A stretch of DNA of 64,000 bases from Cellvibrionales bacterium (lineage in GTDB: Bacteria; Pseudomonadota; Gammaproteobacteria; Pseudomonadales; JAHEIH01): positions 1-64,000 of the forward strand of contig JAHEIH010000001.1 of assembly GCA_024639455.1 (NCBI GenBank), in the 5' to 3' direction. A program made the translations under genes and the position numbers. Below are positions 45,016 to 55,357 of the stretch, piece by piece (within the stretch, counting starts at the first letter, position 1; each line of letters begins with the position of its first letter). The notes beneath the pieces are model-generated. The model saw nothing but the letters and a program-made list of their open reading frames with translations, searched no databases and was not told the DNA's origin.

Positions 45016-45049
45016 AACGCTCTCCAGGTTGTGAGCGGGGCGGCAACAC

Positions 45050-45721
45050 CTAATCTACGTTGGGCAGGTGTCGCTCGCTATCCCATCCCCCTAGATTCTT
45101 CCATCGATTGACGATCCAGCAAAACAATTCTGCTGTTTTTACGGTGTCATATCTAGCCGAGTGCGCTTGGCTATTACTAAACTCAACACCTGCGGTCTTG
45201 CAGGCCTTTGCCAACACTGTTTGACCGAGCGCCAAACCCGACAGGGAGGCCGTGTCAAAACAAGAAAAGGGGTGGAAGGGGTCGCGCTTGATGGCGCAGC
45301 GGTCGGTGGCGGCGCGCATAAAGCCGTGATCGAAGTGGGCGTTGTGACCCACTAAAACGGCGCGTGTACATCCGTTGTCTTTGACTGCTCGTCGCACATG
45401 GTTGAAAAGTTGCTTGAGGACTTCTTCTTCCGACTGGGCATTGCGGTCAGGGTCATCCGGGTCGATACCTGTAAAATCAAGCGCCGAGGCTTCTAGGTTG
45501 GCACCAAGGAACGGTTCTACTTGATAGTCGTAGGTCGCGCCTAGGCAAAGCTGGCCATCGTCATTCATATCGATAATCGTGGCTGCTATCTCAAGAATGC
45601 CGTCGGTGGCGGCATTAAAGCCGCCCGTTTCTAGGTCAATGACTACGGGTAGAAAACCCCTGAAGCGCAGCGCGAGCGGCGACTTCTCGTAAACCTCGGG
45701 GTTCAGGAAGGCTTCATCCAT
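45050..45721 (-). CDS. rnt: Ribonuclease T
   Basis: 223 aa. DEDDh exonuclease: VIDLETGGF with the first Asp and Glu (about residues 27-35), [13 protein letters not shown] with the third Asp (about 123-135), and the closing His-x5-Asp in [15 protein letters not shown] (about 186-200). It trims the 3' ends of tRNA (CCA turnover) and rRNA. It lies nine bases after pyrC, the same pair as in Pseudomonas. Confidence 0.95.
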   Translation of the reverse strand: MDEAFLNPEVYEKSPLALRFRGFLPVVIDLETGGFNAATDGILEIAATIIDMNDDGQLCLGATYDYQVEPFLGANLEASALDFTGIDPDDPDRNAQSEEEVLKQLFNHVRRAVKDNGCTRAVLVGHNAHFDHGFMRAATDRCAIKRDPFHPFSCFDTASLSGLALGQTVLAKACKTAGVEFSNSQAHSARYDTVKTAELFCWIVNRWKNLGGWDSERHLPNVD

Positions 45722-45730
45722 GAGGATTCC

Positions 45731-46768
45731 TTAGGCGATAACACGCCACTGAAGATTTTCACCCGCACGCAGTGGTGTGAGATTCTCACCGCCAAAGTCA
45801 ATGCTGTTTGGCGCGGTCCATTCGGTGCGCTCAAGAATAATACGGTCTTGGTGTCGGGGCAAACCGTAAAAGTCGGCACCAAAATCGCTAGCAAAGCCTT
45901 CTAGCTTTTCAAGTGCGCCCGCTTGATCAAAGGCCTCGGCGTAAAGTTCGATAGCTGCGTAAGCGGTATAGCATCCAGCGCAACCGCAGCTAGTTTCTTT
46001 GCGGTGGGTGGCATGGGGCGCCGAATCGGTACCGAGGAAAAACTTGGGGTTACCACTCGTGGCAGCCTTAAGCAGCGCTTCTTGGTGGGTGCCACGCTTT
46101 AAAATGGGCAGGCAATAGAAGTGGGGTCGAATACCGCCGGCCAACATGTGGTTGCGGTTGTATAGCAGGTGGTGAGCCGTAATGGTTGCCCCCACGTTGC
46201 TGCCAGCGGCTTCCACAAAAGCCACAGCATCAGCGGTGGTGATATGCTCTAAAACCATTTTAATGTTCGGATAGTGCTGCAAGATCCAGCTTAACTGTTG
46301 GTCAATAAAGGCCTTCTCGCGGTCGAAAATATCCACATGCGAGGCGGTCACTTCGCCGTGTACCAACAGCGGAAACTGGTGTTCTTCCATGGCCGCAAGG
46401 GTATCGCGGATGTTGACGAGGTCGGTGACGCCTGAGTCCGAGTTGGTGGTGGCGCCCGCAGGATAGAGTTTGGCGGCGTGCACAAAGGGGTTGGCGGTAG
46501 CGGCGGCGATATCTTCGGGGCTGGTTTTGTCCGTTAGATAAAGCACCATCAGGGGTTCAAACTGCCGTGGGCAGTCCGCTTGCGCGGTGTTGATGCGGTC
46601 TCGATAGGCGAGGGCTTGCTCGACGTTCATCACCGGCGGGGTTAGGTTCGGCATGATAATGGCACGGCCAAAATAGCGTGCGGCATCGCGGCAGGTCGAC
46701 GCTAAATAGTGACCGTCGCGAAGGTGAATATGCCAATCGTCGGGGCGACGAATTTCTAACCGCTGCAT
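45731..46768 (-). CDS. pyrC: Dihydroorotase
   Basis: 345 aa, the E. coli PyrC length, from ATG 46768 ([13 protein letters not shown]) with GGAG seven bases before it; an ATG 12 bases earlier has no site. [12 protein letters not shown] holds the first zinc His pair (about 13-20), [11 protein letters not shown] the carboxylated Lys (about 102), HGE and EHITT more zinc His, and FLGTDSAPH the Asp. It closes carbamoyl-aspartate to dihydroorotate in pyrimidine synthesis. Confidence 0.95.
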   Translation of the reverse strand: MQRLEIRRPDDWHIHLRDGHYLASTCRDAARYFGRAIIMPNLTPPVMNVEQALAYRDRINTAQADCPRQFEPLMVLYLTDKTSPEDIAAATANPFVHAAKLYPAGATTNSDSGVTDLVNIRDTLAAMEEHQFPLLVHGEVTASHVDIFDREKAFIDQQLSWILQHYPNIKMVLEHITTADAVAFVEAAGSNVGATITAHHLLYNRNHMLAGGIRPHFYCLPILKRGTHQEALLKAATSGNPKFFLGTDSAPHATHRKETSCGCAGCYTAYAAIELYAEAFDQAGALEKLEGFASDFGADFYGLPRHQDRIILERTEWTAPNSIDFGGENLTPLRAGENLQWRVIA

Positions 46769-46894
46769 GCCTGTCTCCATCTGTGGGTGTCGCAGTAAAT
46801 TTGCCTCTATGTTATCGCAAATGCTGCACCGCTGACAGACTCCTTCAGAATTTTGTCCTCGCGCCGATAGTCTAGGTGTTGGAGGATGCCGCCC

Positions 46895-47827
46895 ATGATC
46901 GCCCGTTTAAAAAGACTGTCAAGCCTTTGTTTTTTGGCCGCTATGCCCGTTCACGCTATGAATTATAGTGCCGACGTTGGGCAGGCGGACTGGCGCGTGT
47001 CGACCTCACTTTTTGAGTGTAGGGTCACCCAGGATATCCCCGTGATGGGGGAGGCGCGATTCATGCAGCGAGCCGGTGATAAGCTGCGTTTTGAAGTTGA
47101 AGCGTCTAGCGAGCTACCTATGCGAGATAATGCTAGCGTAAATTTGGTCGCGCCGGTGTGGAACGATTTCCTCAAGGGTCGTGAGGTGCATCAGTTCGCT
47201 GTAGAGCGCCGTGATCGCGTGCGCTTTGACGATGAGCTTTCAAAGCAACTACTGGAAGGCCTTCTGTTGGGTTACTCAGCAGAAATTCGCGATCTCAGCC
47301 CCAATACGACCCGCAAAGACCGGGTCGCGGTGGTGCCCGTTCGTTTCAAGAGCGCCTACCGAGAATTTCAAAATTGTATGGCGCAGTTGTTGCCCTTTAG
47401 TTTTGAGCAAATTGAGAAAAGTAAAATTACTTTTACGAGTGGAGACTACAAGCTTAGTGAGGCTGATAGGGAGTTGCTAAGAAACGTCGCTCGATATGTC
47501 AACGCAGATAATGAGGTCAATGCGATTTATATTGATGGCCACACCGATAATGTTGGCGACCGCAACGATAATTTTGAGTTATCCCGCCATCGTGCCGAGC
47601 AAGTGGCGCTGTATCTCATCCAGCAGGGGGTGAACCCTGATTTTGTTGCGCTGCGCTACCACGCTGATTTCTATCCGGTGAAACCTAATACCAATGCGAG
47701 TAATCGCTCGCTGAATCGCAGAACAACGGTTCGTTTGGCTAAAGAGCCCAATGAGACCATTCGCGATAAATTGTACAAGGCGATGGCGCAGCGTGAAATG
47801 CCAACCCCCATTGATGTACAGCCTTAA
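46895..47827 (+). CDS. motY: Flagellar T-ring protein MotY (OmpA family)
   Basis: About 310 aa from ATG 46895; GGAGG at 46881-46885 is nine bases off, whereas the ATG at 46886 touches it. Signal peptide ([21 protein letters not shown], about 21 residues; cut after HA). The N-terminal half ([27 protein letters not shown]) is the MotY basal-body-binding domain and the C-terminal half the OmpA-type peptidoglycan-binding domain ([19 protein letters not shown], about 210-228; [12 protein letters not shown]). MotY anchors the PomAB-type stator. Its position between pyrC and argG equals the Pseudomonas locus. Confidence 0.88.
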   Translation: MIARLKRLSSLCFLAAMPVHAMNYSADVGQADWRVSTSLFECRVTQDIPVMGEARFMQRAGDKLRFEVEASSELPMRDNASVNLVAPVWNDFLKGREVHQFAVERRDRVRFDDELSKQLLEGLLLGYSAEIRDLSPNTTRKDRVAVVPVRFKSAYREFQNCMAQLLPFSFEQIEKSKITFTSGDYKLSEADRELLRNVARYVNADNEVNAIYIDGHTDNVGDRNDNFELSRHRAEQVALYLIQQGVNPDFVALRYHADFYPVKPNTNASNRSLNRRTTVRLAKEPNETIRDKLYKAMAQREMPTPIDVQP

Positions 47828-47934
47828 TGTATTGATGAATAGTTGCTGAAATCTCAACGCGCATGCTGTAAAATCCGCACCCTAATTTATGGGCAGGCTG
47901 GTTGCTTGCCCGCCATTTTTTGGAGAGCGGATGA

Positions 47935-49155
47935 ATGGCTGACATCAAAAAAGTCGTACTCGCCTACTCGGGCGGTTTGGATACCTCAGTAATTGTACGT
48001 TGGTTGCAAGATACCTATCAGTGTGAGGTGGTGACTTTTACTGCCGATATCGGTCAAGGCGAAGAAGTGGAACCTGCGCGCGCTAAGGCTCAAGCCTTAG
48101 GTGTTAAAGAGATCTACATCGACGACCTTCGCGAAGAGTTTGTCCGCGATTACGTTTTCCCTATGTTCCGCGCTAACACCATCTATGAAGGTGAGTATCT
48201 GCTGGGTACCTCGATTGCTCGTCCGTTGATCTCAAAGCGCATGATCGAAATTGCCAACGAAACCGGCGCGGATGCTATCTCCCATGGCGCCACCGGCAAA
48301 GGCAACGACCAAGTGCGTTTTGAGTTGGGTGCTTACGCTCTGAAACCCGGTGTACGTGTCATTGCCCCTTGGCGTGAATGGGATCTCAACTCGCGTGAAA
48401 AACTCATGCAGTACTGTGAAGAGCGCGATATCCCTGTCGATTTTTCAAAGAGCAAGAAAAAATCACCTTACTCAATGGACGCTAACTTGCTGCACATCAG
48501 CTACGAAGGCGGCATTTTGGAAGATCCCTACGCGGAAGCCGAAGAGTCTATGTGGCGCTGGAGCGTTAGCCCAGAGGCAGCCCCTGACAAACCGACGTAC
48601 CTTGAATTGACTTACCGTGGTGGTGATATCGTGGCCATCGATGGTGAGGACATGTCGCCCGCCACTGTGCTTGCACAATTGAACAAGGTCGGTGGTGAAA
48701 ATGGTATCGGACGTTTGGATATCGTGGAAAACCGTTATGTAGGTATGAAGTCTCGCGGTTGTTATGAAACGCCCGGCGGCACCATCATGTTGCGTGCTCA
48801 CCGCGCGATCGAGTCCATTACGCTCGACCGCGAAGTAGCGCACTTGAAAGATAGCCTCATGCCTAAGTACGCTGAGTTGATCTACAACGGTTACTGGTGG
48901 AGCCCCGAGCGCAAGATGCTGCAAACCATGATCGATGATTCACAGGCGGTAGTAAACGGCGTGGTTCGCGTGAAACTGTATAAAGGCAACGTGATCGTGG
49001 TTGGCCGTAAGTCCGATGATTCACTGTTCGATGCTAGCATCGCCACCTTCGAAGACGACGCCGGTGCCTACAACCAGAAAGATGCCGAGGGCTTTATTAA
49101 ACTCAACGCCCTGCGCATGCGTATTGCAGCCAATAAAGGCCGCGGAGTACTGTAG
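47935..49155 (+). CDS. argG: Argininosuccinate synthase
   Basis: 406 aa. The PP-loop [15 protein letters not shown] (residues 9-23) binds ATP; later blocks [13 protein letters not shown] (about 119-131) and the [15 protein letters not shown] citrulline/aspartate region are present. It joins citrulline and aspartate using ATP, giving argininosuccinate for arginine synthesis. GGAG precedes the start. A separate unit ended by a strong terminator. Confidence 0.97.
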   Translation: MADIKKVVLAYSGGLDTSVIVRWLQDTYQCEVVTFTADIGQGEEVEPARAKAQALGVKEIYIDDLREEFVRDYVFPMFRANTIYEGEYLLGTSIARPLISKRMIEIANETGADAISHGATGKGNDQVRFELGAYALKPGVRVIAPWREWDLNSREKLMQYCEERDIPVDFSKSKKKSPYSMDANLLHISYEGGILEDPYAEAEESMWRWSVSPEAAPDKPTYLELTYRGGDIVAIDGEDMSPATVLAQLNKVGGENGIGRLDIVENRYVGMKSRGCYETPGGTIMLRAHRAIESITLDREVAHLKDSLMPKYAELIYNGYWWSPERKMLQTMIDDSQAVVNGVVRVKLYKGNVIVVGRKSDDSLFDASIATFEDDAGAYNQKDAEGFIKLNALRMRIAANKGRGVL

Positions 49156-49176
49156 GTCGCACCTATTTTTTAAAAA

Positions 49177-49198
49177 TCCAGCTTCGGCTGGGTTTTTT
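49177..49198 (+). terminator. Rho-independent terminator after argG
   Basis: CCAGC-TTCG-GCTGG (49178-49191) is a stable five-pair stem with a UUCG tetraloop, extended by a T-G pair, followed by six T residues. It lies 22 bases after the argG stop. Confidence 0.92.
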
Positions 49199-49367
49199 GT
49201 GTATATGCCTTCGCAATGTCCCACATGGCCTGACAAGTTATTTAAAAAAAGGCGAAATCATTTTTTTCAACTAAGATGCATCCAAACCAATGATAAGCCG
49301 GGTCTAACCAATGAACCCGCTAGAGTTATGCGGTGTCCACAAGACGCCGCAAAGATAAGGAACCCCA

Positions 49368-50561
49368 GTGAAAAAATTAAAAGCGATCGCCATCCCCTTG
49401 CTCATTCTCGTCGGCAGTATCGGTATTTACCAAGTACTCCACGCCACTAAGCCTGAGCCAGAGACGAAAGAAGACGCGGCTCGGCCGCTGTCGCTGTTTG
49501 TTGAGTCTGTCCGTCAAGTTGATAAAACCCTCGATGTACAAGTGACCGGTGAAGTGCGCGCACGCAACGAAATCGATCTCGTCGCTCAGGTGTCAGGCCG
49601 TATTGTGCGTTTGAGCGATGCCTTTACCGAGGGCAGTGCTGTCGCACCGGGCGAGGTTCTGATTGAGATTGACGATCGCGATTATCGTGTCGCGGTGGCT
49701 AGCGCAGAAGCCCGTGTCGCCGAGGCTGAGGTGCGCTTGGAGCAAGCCTTGGCGGACGCCGATGTGGCGCGCAAACTCCTCATTGATCGCGTGAACCCCA
49801 CCGCCTTGGCGCTAAAAAAACCGCAGGTCGCTCAAGCCCGCGCGGCCCTTAAAGCGGCCAAGGTAGAATTACAACGTGCCGAACTAGATCTAGAGCGCAC
49901 CAAGCTGACGGTACCCTTTAATGGACGCGTGAAATCGCGCCTGGCGGGTCTTGGTCAATTTGTGACGCCTGGCACATCACTGGGGCGCGTTTTTGCTACC
50001 GAGCAAGTAGAAGTGCGTTTAGCATTGACCGATGCGCAGCTGCGCACCCTAGGTAAGAACATGGGGTATGTCGCTCAGAGTGAGGCCGAGGCGCCTCGGG
50101 TGATATTTAGCAATGCCATGGCGGGCACCACCCACCACTGGCACGGTTACTTAAAAAGTGTCGACGCGGCGGTAGATAGCAACACGCGCTCGATTTATGC
50201 CCTCGCTGTATTGGATAACCCCTATCAACAGGACGCGGAAATCCCCATGGCGGTAGGAATGTACGTCGAGGCCAGTATTGCCGGACGAGAAGTCAGCCGT
50301 GCCACTCTCATTCCACGCAGCGCGCTTCGCCCAGGTAACGTGGTGTTTACTATCGAGGAGGGGGTGTTACGCCGGCACTTGGTTGATATCCTTTTCCAAG
50401 ACGATGAGTTTGCCTTGTTGAACGGTGGTGTGCAGCCGGGCCAAGACGTGGTGGTATCGCCAATCCGTAATCCGATCGATGGCATGGCCGTGGAGGGGCG
50501 TCATCTCGATGCCAGCGACATTGCCAACGGCCATTCGCCCGCGCAAGACCCTATTAACTAG
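49368..50561 (+). CDS. RND efflux periplasmic adaptor subunit
   Basis: 397 aa from GTG 49368 with AAGGA seven bases before. One N-terminal membrane helix (about residues 6-24), lipoyl halves (VTGEVRARNEIDLVAQVSG and KLTVPFNGRVKSRLAGLGQ), an alpha hairpin (about 110-165, rich in A, E, R) and beta-barrel. Nine bases before the third RND permease, so one unit. No outer-membrane factor adjacent. Confidence 0.92.
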   Translation: MKKLKAIAIPLLILVGSIGIYQVLHATKPEPETKEDAARPLSLFVESVRQVDKTLDVQVTGEVRARNEIDLVAQVSGRIVRLSDAFTEGSAVAPGEVLIEIDDRDYRVAVASAEARVAEAEVRLEQALADADVARKLLIDRVNPTALALKKPQVAQARAALKAAKVELQRAELDLERTKLTVPFNGRVKSRLAGLGQFVTPGTSLGRVFATEQVEVRLALTDAQLRTLGKNMGYVAQSEAEAPRVIFSNAMAGTTHHWHGYLKSVDAAVDSNTRSIYALAVLDNPYQQDAEIPMAVGMYVEASIAGREVSRATLIPRSALRPGNVVFTIEEGVLRRHLVDILFQDDEFALLNGGVQPGQDVVVSPIRNPIDGMAVEGRHLDASDIANGHSPAQDPIN

Positions 50562-50570
50562 GAGGCTACC

Positions 50571-53500
50571 ATGGACGGATTAATCGCATGGTGGGCACGC
50601 AATCCCGTTGCCGCCAATCTACTCATGGTAGGTATTATCATCACTGGCCTGTTGGGCTTCATGAATATCGAGCGCGAGGCTTTTCCCGTCGTTAAAGCCA
50701 ACAACGTGGAAGTCATTGTGGCTTGGCCCGGCGCTGCACCGCAGGAAGTGGAAGAGCAGATCATTGTCCGTGTGGAAGAGGCGCTCACGGATCTGGATAA
50801 CATCGATCGCATATTTGCCAGCGCCAACGAAGGCTCGGCCTATATTTGGGTGCGCGCGCTTGGGCCGGTCGATATGGGTGCCTTTGTCGGCAATATTAAG
50901 CGCCGCGTTGATGCCATTAGTTCGCTACCGCGCGATATTGAGCGCCCCATTGTGCGCGAACAAATCTATCGCGATCAGTCGATGCGCATTGGACTATACG
51001 GCGATATCGGGGAGCGCCAATTGAATCGACTGGCGGAAGAGTTGCGTGACGAAGTCGCCATGTTGCCCGGTATTTCGATTGTCGAATTGTTCGGTACTCG
51101 CCGCGAAGAAGTCTCAGTGGAGTTGTCGGAAGCAGCGTTGCGTCGCTACGGTCTGACCTTTGACGAAGTCGCGCGCGCGATTGGCTCGACGTCGGTGAAC
51201 GTTTCTTCTGGTCGCGTGCGCACCGAATCAGGCGACATATTGCTACGTGCCCGCAACCTAGCTAATACTCAAACTGAGTTTGAAAACATTATTCTGCGTC
51301 AGGATATCGAGGGCGGTATTTTACGTGTAGGTGATGTCGCCAAGGTCATTGATGGCTTTGAAGACGAAGATATCCTCGCCACCCTCAATGGCGAACCCGC
51401 GGTGCTGATTCAGGTGTTATCGCAGGAGCACATGGATGTCGTGAAGGCCTCAGATTCAGTGCACAAATGGGTCGAAGAAACCCAGCAACGCCTCCCCGAA
51501 GGCGTCGGTCTCACGATTTGGTGGGACAACGCCGATGTCTATAAAGGCCGCATGGAAACCATTGTCAGCTCCGCGGTAACGGGACTCTTATTAGTATTTA
51601 TCATCCTCATTTTGACCCTGCGCCCCAAAGTTGCGCTATGGGTGACAATTGGTATTGCCACGGCCTATATGGGGTCGTTGGCCTTGTTACCCTCGGCAGA
51701 TGTGTCGCTTAACATTATTTCGACCTTTGCCTTTTTGTTGGTGTTAGGTATCGTGGTAGACGACGCTATCGTGGTGGGAGAGAGTATTCACCACCTATCC
51801 CAACAACGCGGCGGCGTTGTCGAATCGGCCATCTTGGGTACTCAGTTAGTGGCTAAGCCGGTGATGTTTGCGGTGCTAACTACCATGATTGCCTTCATGC
51901 CTTGGCTTTTCTTATCTGGTGAAGACGTACAGATTACACGCCATATTTCTATCGTGATCATTTTGGCGCTGACATTTTCGCTCATCGAAGCCTTTTTTAT
52001 TCTTCCCTCTCACCTGCGCCATCTATCACCCGAAAGCACCGATTCCAAATACTTGGTGGTGCGCAAATTTTTAGCCTTACAGCAGGCTATTGCCCACTCG
52101 ATTATGCACTTTGCTCGCACCCGTTATCGTCGCAGTCTGGCGTTTAGTTTGCGTCATCGCTACGCCACTGCGGCTACCTTTGTGGGTGTTTTCATTATAT
52201 CAATGGGGGTGTCCAGTTCCGGATGGGTGAAATTTTCCTTTATGCCTGAAATCGAGGGTGATGGCGTCTTCATCAACGTTGATTTACCCAACGATACGCC
52301 TTACGAGCGCGCGCTGCAGATTTTGAAACAGATCCAAGGCGCTGAAAAACAGTTGGTGGAAGAGGTCGATGCTCAGGCGGAACCTGGCCAAGAGAAGTTG
52401 GTAGAAAACTGGTACAGTCGTTCACGCCGCGACAGTGTATTGGCGATGGTAAAACTAGTGCCACCCTCAGAGCGCGAGTTGTCTGCTAAGGATGTAGCGT
52501 TACGCTTGAAAGCCTTAATTGGTGATATTCCCGATGCCGAAGAAATTACCGTTAATTACACTACCAACGATTCGGTGCCGCGCTTGAGTTATGCCATCAG
52601 TCACCCCGATATGGAGATGCTGTTGCAAGCCAGTGATGCCCTACAGGCCAAACTGCGTAGCTACGATTCGGTCTACTACGTGCGTGACGATATGCAGGGT
52701 TCGGTCAGCGAACTGCACTTTTCATTGTTGCCAGGAGCTGAGCGCATGGGATTGACCCTGCGCGAGGTGTCTCGCCAGGTTCGCCAAGCTTACTACGGCG
52801 AAGAAGTACAGCGCTTGCCGCGCGAAAATGGCGATGTACGCGTGATGGTGCGTTACCCCAGAGCGGATCGCTATAACCTGGCTAGTTTAGAAAATTTCCG
52901 CTTGCGTACGGCTGATGGTCGCATGGTGCCGCTGTTGTCGGTGGTCGATGTGGAGGTTGCTTCAGGTGTGAAAGAAATTAAACGGCGCGAGCGTCGCCGC
53001 TCGACCACGGTTAATGCCAACCTCACTTCGGATGTCAGTCGTGATATTCAAAAGGACTTAGACGAAAACTTTTTCCCGCAGTGGGAAAAAGAATTTCCTG
53101 GGGTTGTACGCGGAGCTGTTGGTCAGGCCGAGGGTGAGGCCCGATTTATGAAAGAGGTGACCAGTCTCTATTTGCTCGCTTTCTTCGTCATGTACTGGTT
53201 GCTGGCGGTGGCATTTGGTAGCTATATACAGCCTTTGCTTATTATGACAGCGATTCCCTTTGGCTTTATGGGCGCTGTCTACGGGCACCTCATTTTTGGC
53301 CTGTCGATGGCACTATTTTCGTACTTCGGGATCGCAGCAGCAGCGGGGGTCGTGGTCAACGATAATCTGGTACTGATGGACTACGTTAACCGTGCTCGTG
53401 CCAGGGGGATGAATGCTGCTGATGCGGTGTTGGAGGCTGGTCCTGAGCGTTTCCGCCCCATTTTGTTGACCACAGTGACCACCTTTGTCGGCTTGATACC

Positions 53501-53705
53501 CATGATGGCTGAGCGTTCCATCCAAGCGCAATTTCTGCACCCTGCGGTGATTTCGTTAGCCTTTGGTGTATTGGTTGCTCTGGTTGTGACCCTTTACTTG
53601 GTGCCTTCGCTGTACTGTATTGGTGAGGATGTGAGATGTGTCTTCGCGCGCCGTTTCAATCGAGCTAAAAACGAGCCGCCACGTAGTGAGGCAATTGACG
53701 GATAG
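50571..53705 (+). CDS. RND efflux permease lacking the TM10 lysine
   Basis: 1044 aa; AGGAGG before ATG 50571. It starts IAWWARNPVAANLLMVG, a pattern common in a marine/environmental HAE-like subfamily. TM4 keeps Asp397-Asp398 (VVDDAIVVGES), but the TM10 Lys of AcrB is Asn930 (VVNDNLVLMDY), so the relay differs from AcrB at one of its three main residues. Substrates unknown. It converges on ylqF, with a GGCGGCC/GGTCGCC imperfect hairpin at 53705-53723 between them. Confidence 0.93.
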   Translation: MDGLIAWWARNPVAANLLMVGIIITGLLGFMNIEREAFPVVKANNVEVIVAWPGAAPQEVEEQIIVRVEEALTDLDNIDRIFASANEGSAYIWVRALGPVDMGAFVGNIKRRVDAISSLPRDIERPIVREQIYRDQSMRIGLYGDIGERQLNRLAEELRDEVAMLPGISIVELFGTRREEVSVELSEAALRRYGLTFDEVARAIGSTSVNVSSGRVRTESGDILLRARNLANTQTEFENIILRQDIEGGILRVGDVAKVIDGFEDEDILATLNGEPAVLIQVLSQEHMDVVKASDSVHKWVEETQQRLPEGVGLTIWWDNADVYKGRMETIVSSAVTGLLLVFIILILTLRPKVALWVTIGIATAYMGSLALLPSADVSLNIISTFAFLLVLGIVVDDAIVVGESIHHLSQQRGGVVESAILGTQLVAKPVMFAVLTTMIAFMPWLFLSGEDVQITRHISIVIILALTFSLIEAFFILPSHLRHLSPESTDSKYLVVRKFLALQQAIAHSIMHFARTRYRRSLAFSLRHRYATAATFVGVFIISMGVSSSGWVKFSFMPEIEGDGVFINVDLPNDTPYERALQILKQIQGAEKQLVEEVDAQAEPGQEKLVENWYSRSRRDSVLAMVKLVPPSERELSAKDVALRLKALIGDIPDAEEITVNYTTNDSVPRLSYAISHPDMEMLLQASDALQAKLRSYDSVYYVRDDMQGSVSELHFSLLPGAERMGLTLREVSRQVRQAYYGEEVQRLPRENGDVRVMVRYPRADRYNLASLENFRLRTADGRMVPLLSVVDVEVASGVKEIKRRERRRSTTVNANLTSDVSRDIQKDLDENFFPQWEKEFPGVVRGAVGQAEGEARFMKEVTSLYLLAFFVMYWLLAVAFGSYIQPLLIMTAIPFGFMGAVYGHLIFGLSMALFSYFGIAAAAGVVVNDNLVLMDYVNRARARGMNAADAVLEAGPERFRPILLTTVTTFVGLIPMMAERSIQAQFLHPAVISLAFGVLVALVVTLYLVPSLYCIGEDVRCVFARRFNRAKNEPPRSEAIDG

Positions 53706-53723
53706 GCGGCCAACTAGGTCGCC
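53705..53723. terminator. Weak hairpin between convergent RND permease and ylqF
   Basis: GGCGGCC (53705-53711) and GGTCGCC (53717-53723) pair at six of seven positions around AACTA. T residues follow only after ten bases, so the call is weak. Confidence 0.35.
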
Positions 53724-53732
53724 AATCCCCGC

Positions 53733-54662
53733 TTAATTTTTGCGCTTTCCTTTCATTTTTTCCGCCTTGCGTGCTTCGCGCTCGGCCTCTTTCTGAGCCT
53801 TCATTTCCTCCACTTCAATCAATTCACTGGCCATCATAGCGGGTGTTTCGAGTGAGATGGGGCCAAGCCGACCCTCGCGCAGTTCGGTCAGGAACAGTTT
53901 GCAGGCACGATTTAAATCGACCTGCTTGCCGCCGCGCAGGCAGCCGCGGCGGCGGCCCAATTCTTCCAACGCCTCAATTTCTACCATACCTTTTGGGTCA
54001 AAACCGTAGCGCTCTGCAAGGGCATCGGCGTAGTTATGCAGTAAATACTCCATGCCAAAAAACGCGACATCGTCATAGTCCATGGCGGTTTCTCGGATGG
54101 CCCCAGTCACGGCTAGGCGATAGCTGCTTTTAGGGTTTTCTACTTTGGGCCAGAGGATTCCTGGGGTGTCCGATAGGGTAATGCCATCACCGAGATTGAT
54201 GCGTTGCTGGCCTTTGGTAATGGCCGGCTCGTTGCCAGTCTTGGCAATCATGCGACCTGCAAGGCTATTGATGAGGGTGGACTTTCCGACGTTGGGAATA
54301 CCACAGATCATGGTGTGAATGGCGCGGTGTTGATCGGCTCGCTGAGGGCACAACTGGCGAATCAAATCTTTTAACTTGGCGGCGCGATTCGCTTCTTGAG
54401 CGCACATTTCCAGAGCGGCCATGTTGTCGCGTTGCGAAAGATGTTTCAGCCACAGTGCGGTTACGGCGGGGTCTGCTAAATCGGCTTTGTTGAGAATCTT
54501 TAGACAAGGCTTATCACCGCGCATCTCGGCGATCATCGGATTTTCGCTGCTGTAGGGGATGCGCGCGTCGATGACTTCGATAATGACATCGACCAGCGGA
54601 AGGACTTCTTTCATTTCCTTGCGGGCTTTGTGCATATGCCCTGGGAACCAATGAATAGCCAT
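53733..54662 (-). CDS. ylqF: Circularly permuted ribosome-assembly GTPase YlqF/RbgA
   Basis: 309 aa. The order of G motifs is permuted, as in this family: G4 LNKAD (about residues 57-61), then G1 GIPNVGKSTLIN (about 119-130), then G3 DTPG (about 167-170). Starts MAIHWFPGHMHKARKEM, the usual signature, and ends in a very Lys/Arg-rich tail that suits rRNA binding. It helps mature the large ribosomal subunit. Single gene, divergent from yigZ. Confidence 0.93.
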   Translation of the reverse strand: MAIHWFPGHMHKARKEMKEVLPLVDVIIEVIDARIPYSSENPMIAEMRGDKPCLKILNKADLADPAVTALWLKHLSQRDNMAALEMCAQEANRAAKLKDLIRQLCPQRADQHRAIHTMICGIPNVGKSTLINSLAGRMIAKTGNEPAITKGQQRINLGDGITLSDTPGILWPKVENPKSSYRLAVTGAIRETAMDYDDVAFFGMEYLLHNYADALAERYGFDPKGMVEIEALEELGRRRGCLRGGKQVDLNRACKLFLTELREGRLGPISLETPAMMASELIEVEEMKAQKEAEREARKAEKMKGKRKN

Positions 54663-54693
54663 GAATAAATGCTCTTAAAATAATTAAATAGTT

Positions 54694-54709
54694 ATTTTAC
54701 GTGTAAAAT
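54694..54709. promoter_or_regulatory. Inverted repeat between ylqF and yigZ
   Basis: ATTTTAC-GT-GTAAAAT, seven exact pairs around a two-base centre, in the divergent gap 32 bases from the ylqF start. It could be an operator for either gene. No known regulator can be assigned. Confidence 0.35.
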
Positions 54710-54763
54710 GCCCAATTGTCTGGTGCGTTGAAAAATGTCGCCCTCAAGAACCAGAGAGTCTTT

Positions 54764-55357
54764 GTGAGTTACCTAATCCCTGTCGCTAGAGCAGATGTTG
54801 AACTCGACGTGAAAAAGAGTCGTTTCATTGCTTCTGCATATCCTGTTACCAGTCGCCAGCAAGCCTTGCAGATTGTTGCCGAATTACGTCAGCAATACCC
54901 CGATGCGCGCCATGTTTGTTGGGCCTATGTGTTAGGTAATCAATTGAGTGCAGCCATGTCTGACGACGGAGAACCAAGTGGCACGGCAGGTAAACCGATA
55001 CTGAATGTGCTGCAGCACAAGAACATTGGCAATGTATTGGTGGCCGTGGTGCGTTATTTTGGCGGTATCAAACTGGGCGCCGGTGGTTTGGTAAGGGCAT
55101 ACAGTGCGGCGGCGCAAGGGGTTGTGGATGCGCTACAATTGCAACCATATGTGGCCCTTCAATGCGTTGAAGTTATGTTGGATTTTTCCCAGGAGCAACT
55201 GCTGCGTCATTGGTGCCAACAACACGATGCCTTGGTGGAGGACGTGGCTTATGGCAGCCAAGTAAATATCTGGCTGCAGTTGCCGGCAGAGGTCATGCCG
55301 GCATTGCAGGTGTTTTGCGATAACCTGGGGGCAAACCTAAGCCCCCAGAATGAGTAA
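54764..55357 (+). CDS. yigZ: YigZ/IMPACT family protein
   Basis: About 197 aa from GTG 54764 (VSYLIPVARADVELDVKKS), close to E. coli YigZ (205 aa); a TTG at 54716 would add 16 odd residues. KKSRFIASAYPV starts the IMPACT domain and DDGEPSGTAGKPIL (about 83-96) and RYFGGIKLGAGGLVRAYSAA (about 110-129) are its core motifs. The C-terminal part is the DUF1949 domain. Function unclear in bacteria; IMPACT in eukaryotes acts on translation control. The 3' end holds an exact inverted repeat CTGGGGGC/GCCCCCAG (55325-55348). Confidence 0.9.
   Translation: MSYLIPVARADVELDVKKSRFIASAYPVTSRQQALQIVAELRQQYPDARHVCWAYVLGNQLSAAMSDDGEPSGTAGKPILNVLQHKNIGNVLVAVVRYFGGIKLGAGGLVRAYSAAAQGVVDALQLQPYVALQCVEVMLDFSQEQLLRHWCQQHDALVEDVAYGSQVNIWLQLPAEVMPALQVFCDNLGANLSPQNE

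Noticed and set aside
47843-47874. argG promoter TTGCTG ... TAAAAT
   Set aside because: Spacing of 20 bases is too long for a clear sigma-70 promoter; several -10 choices compete.
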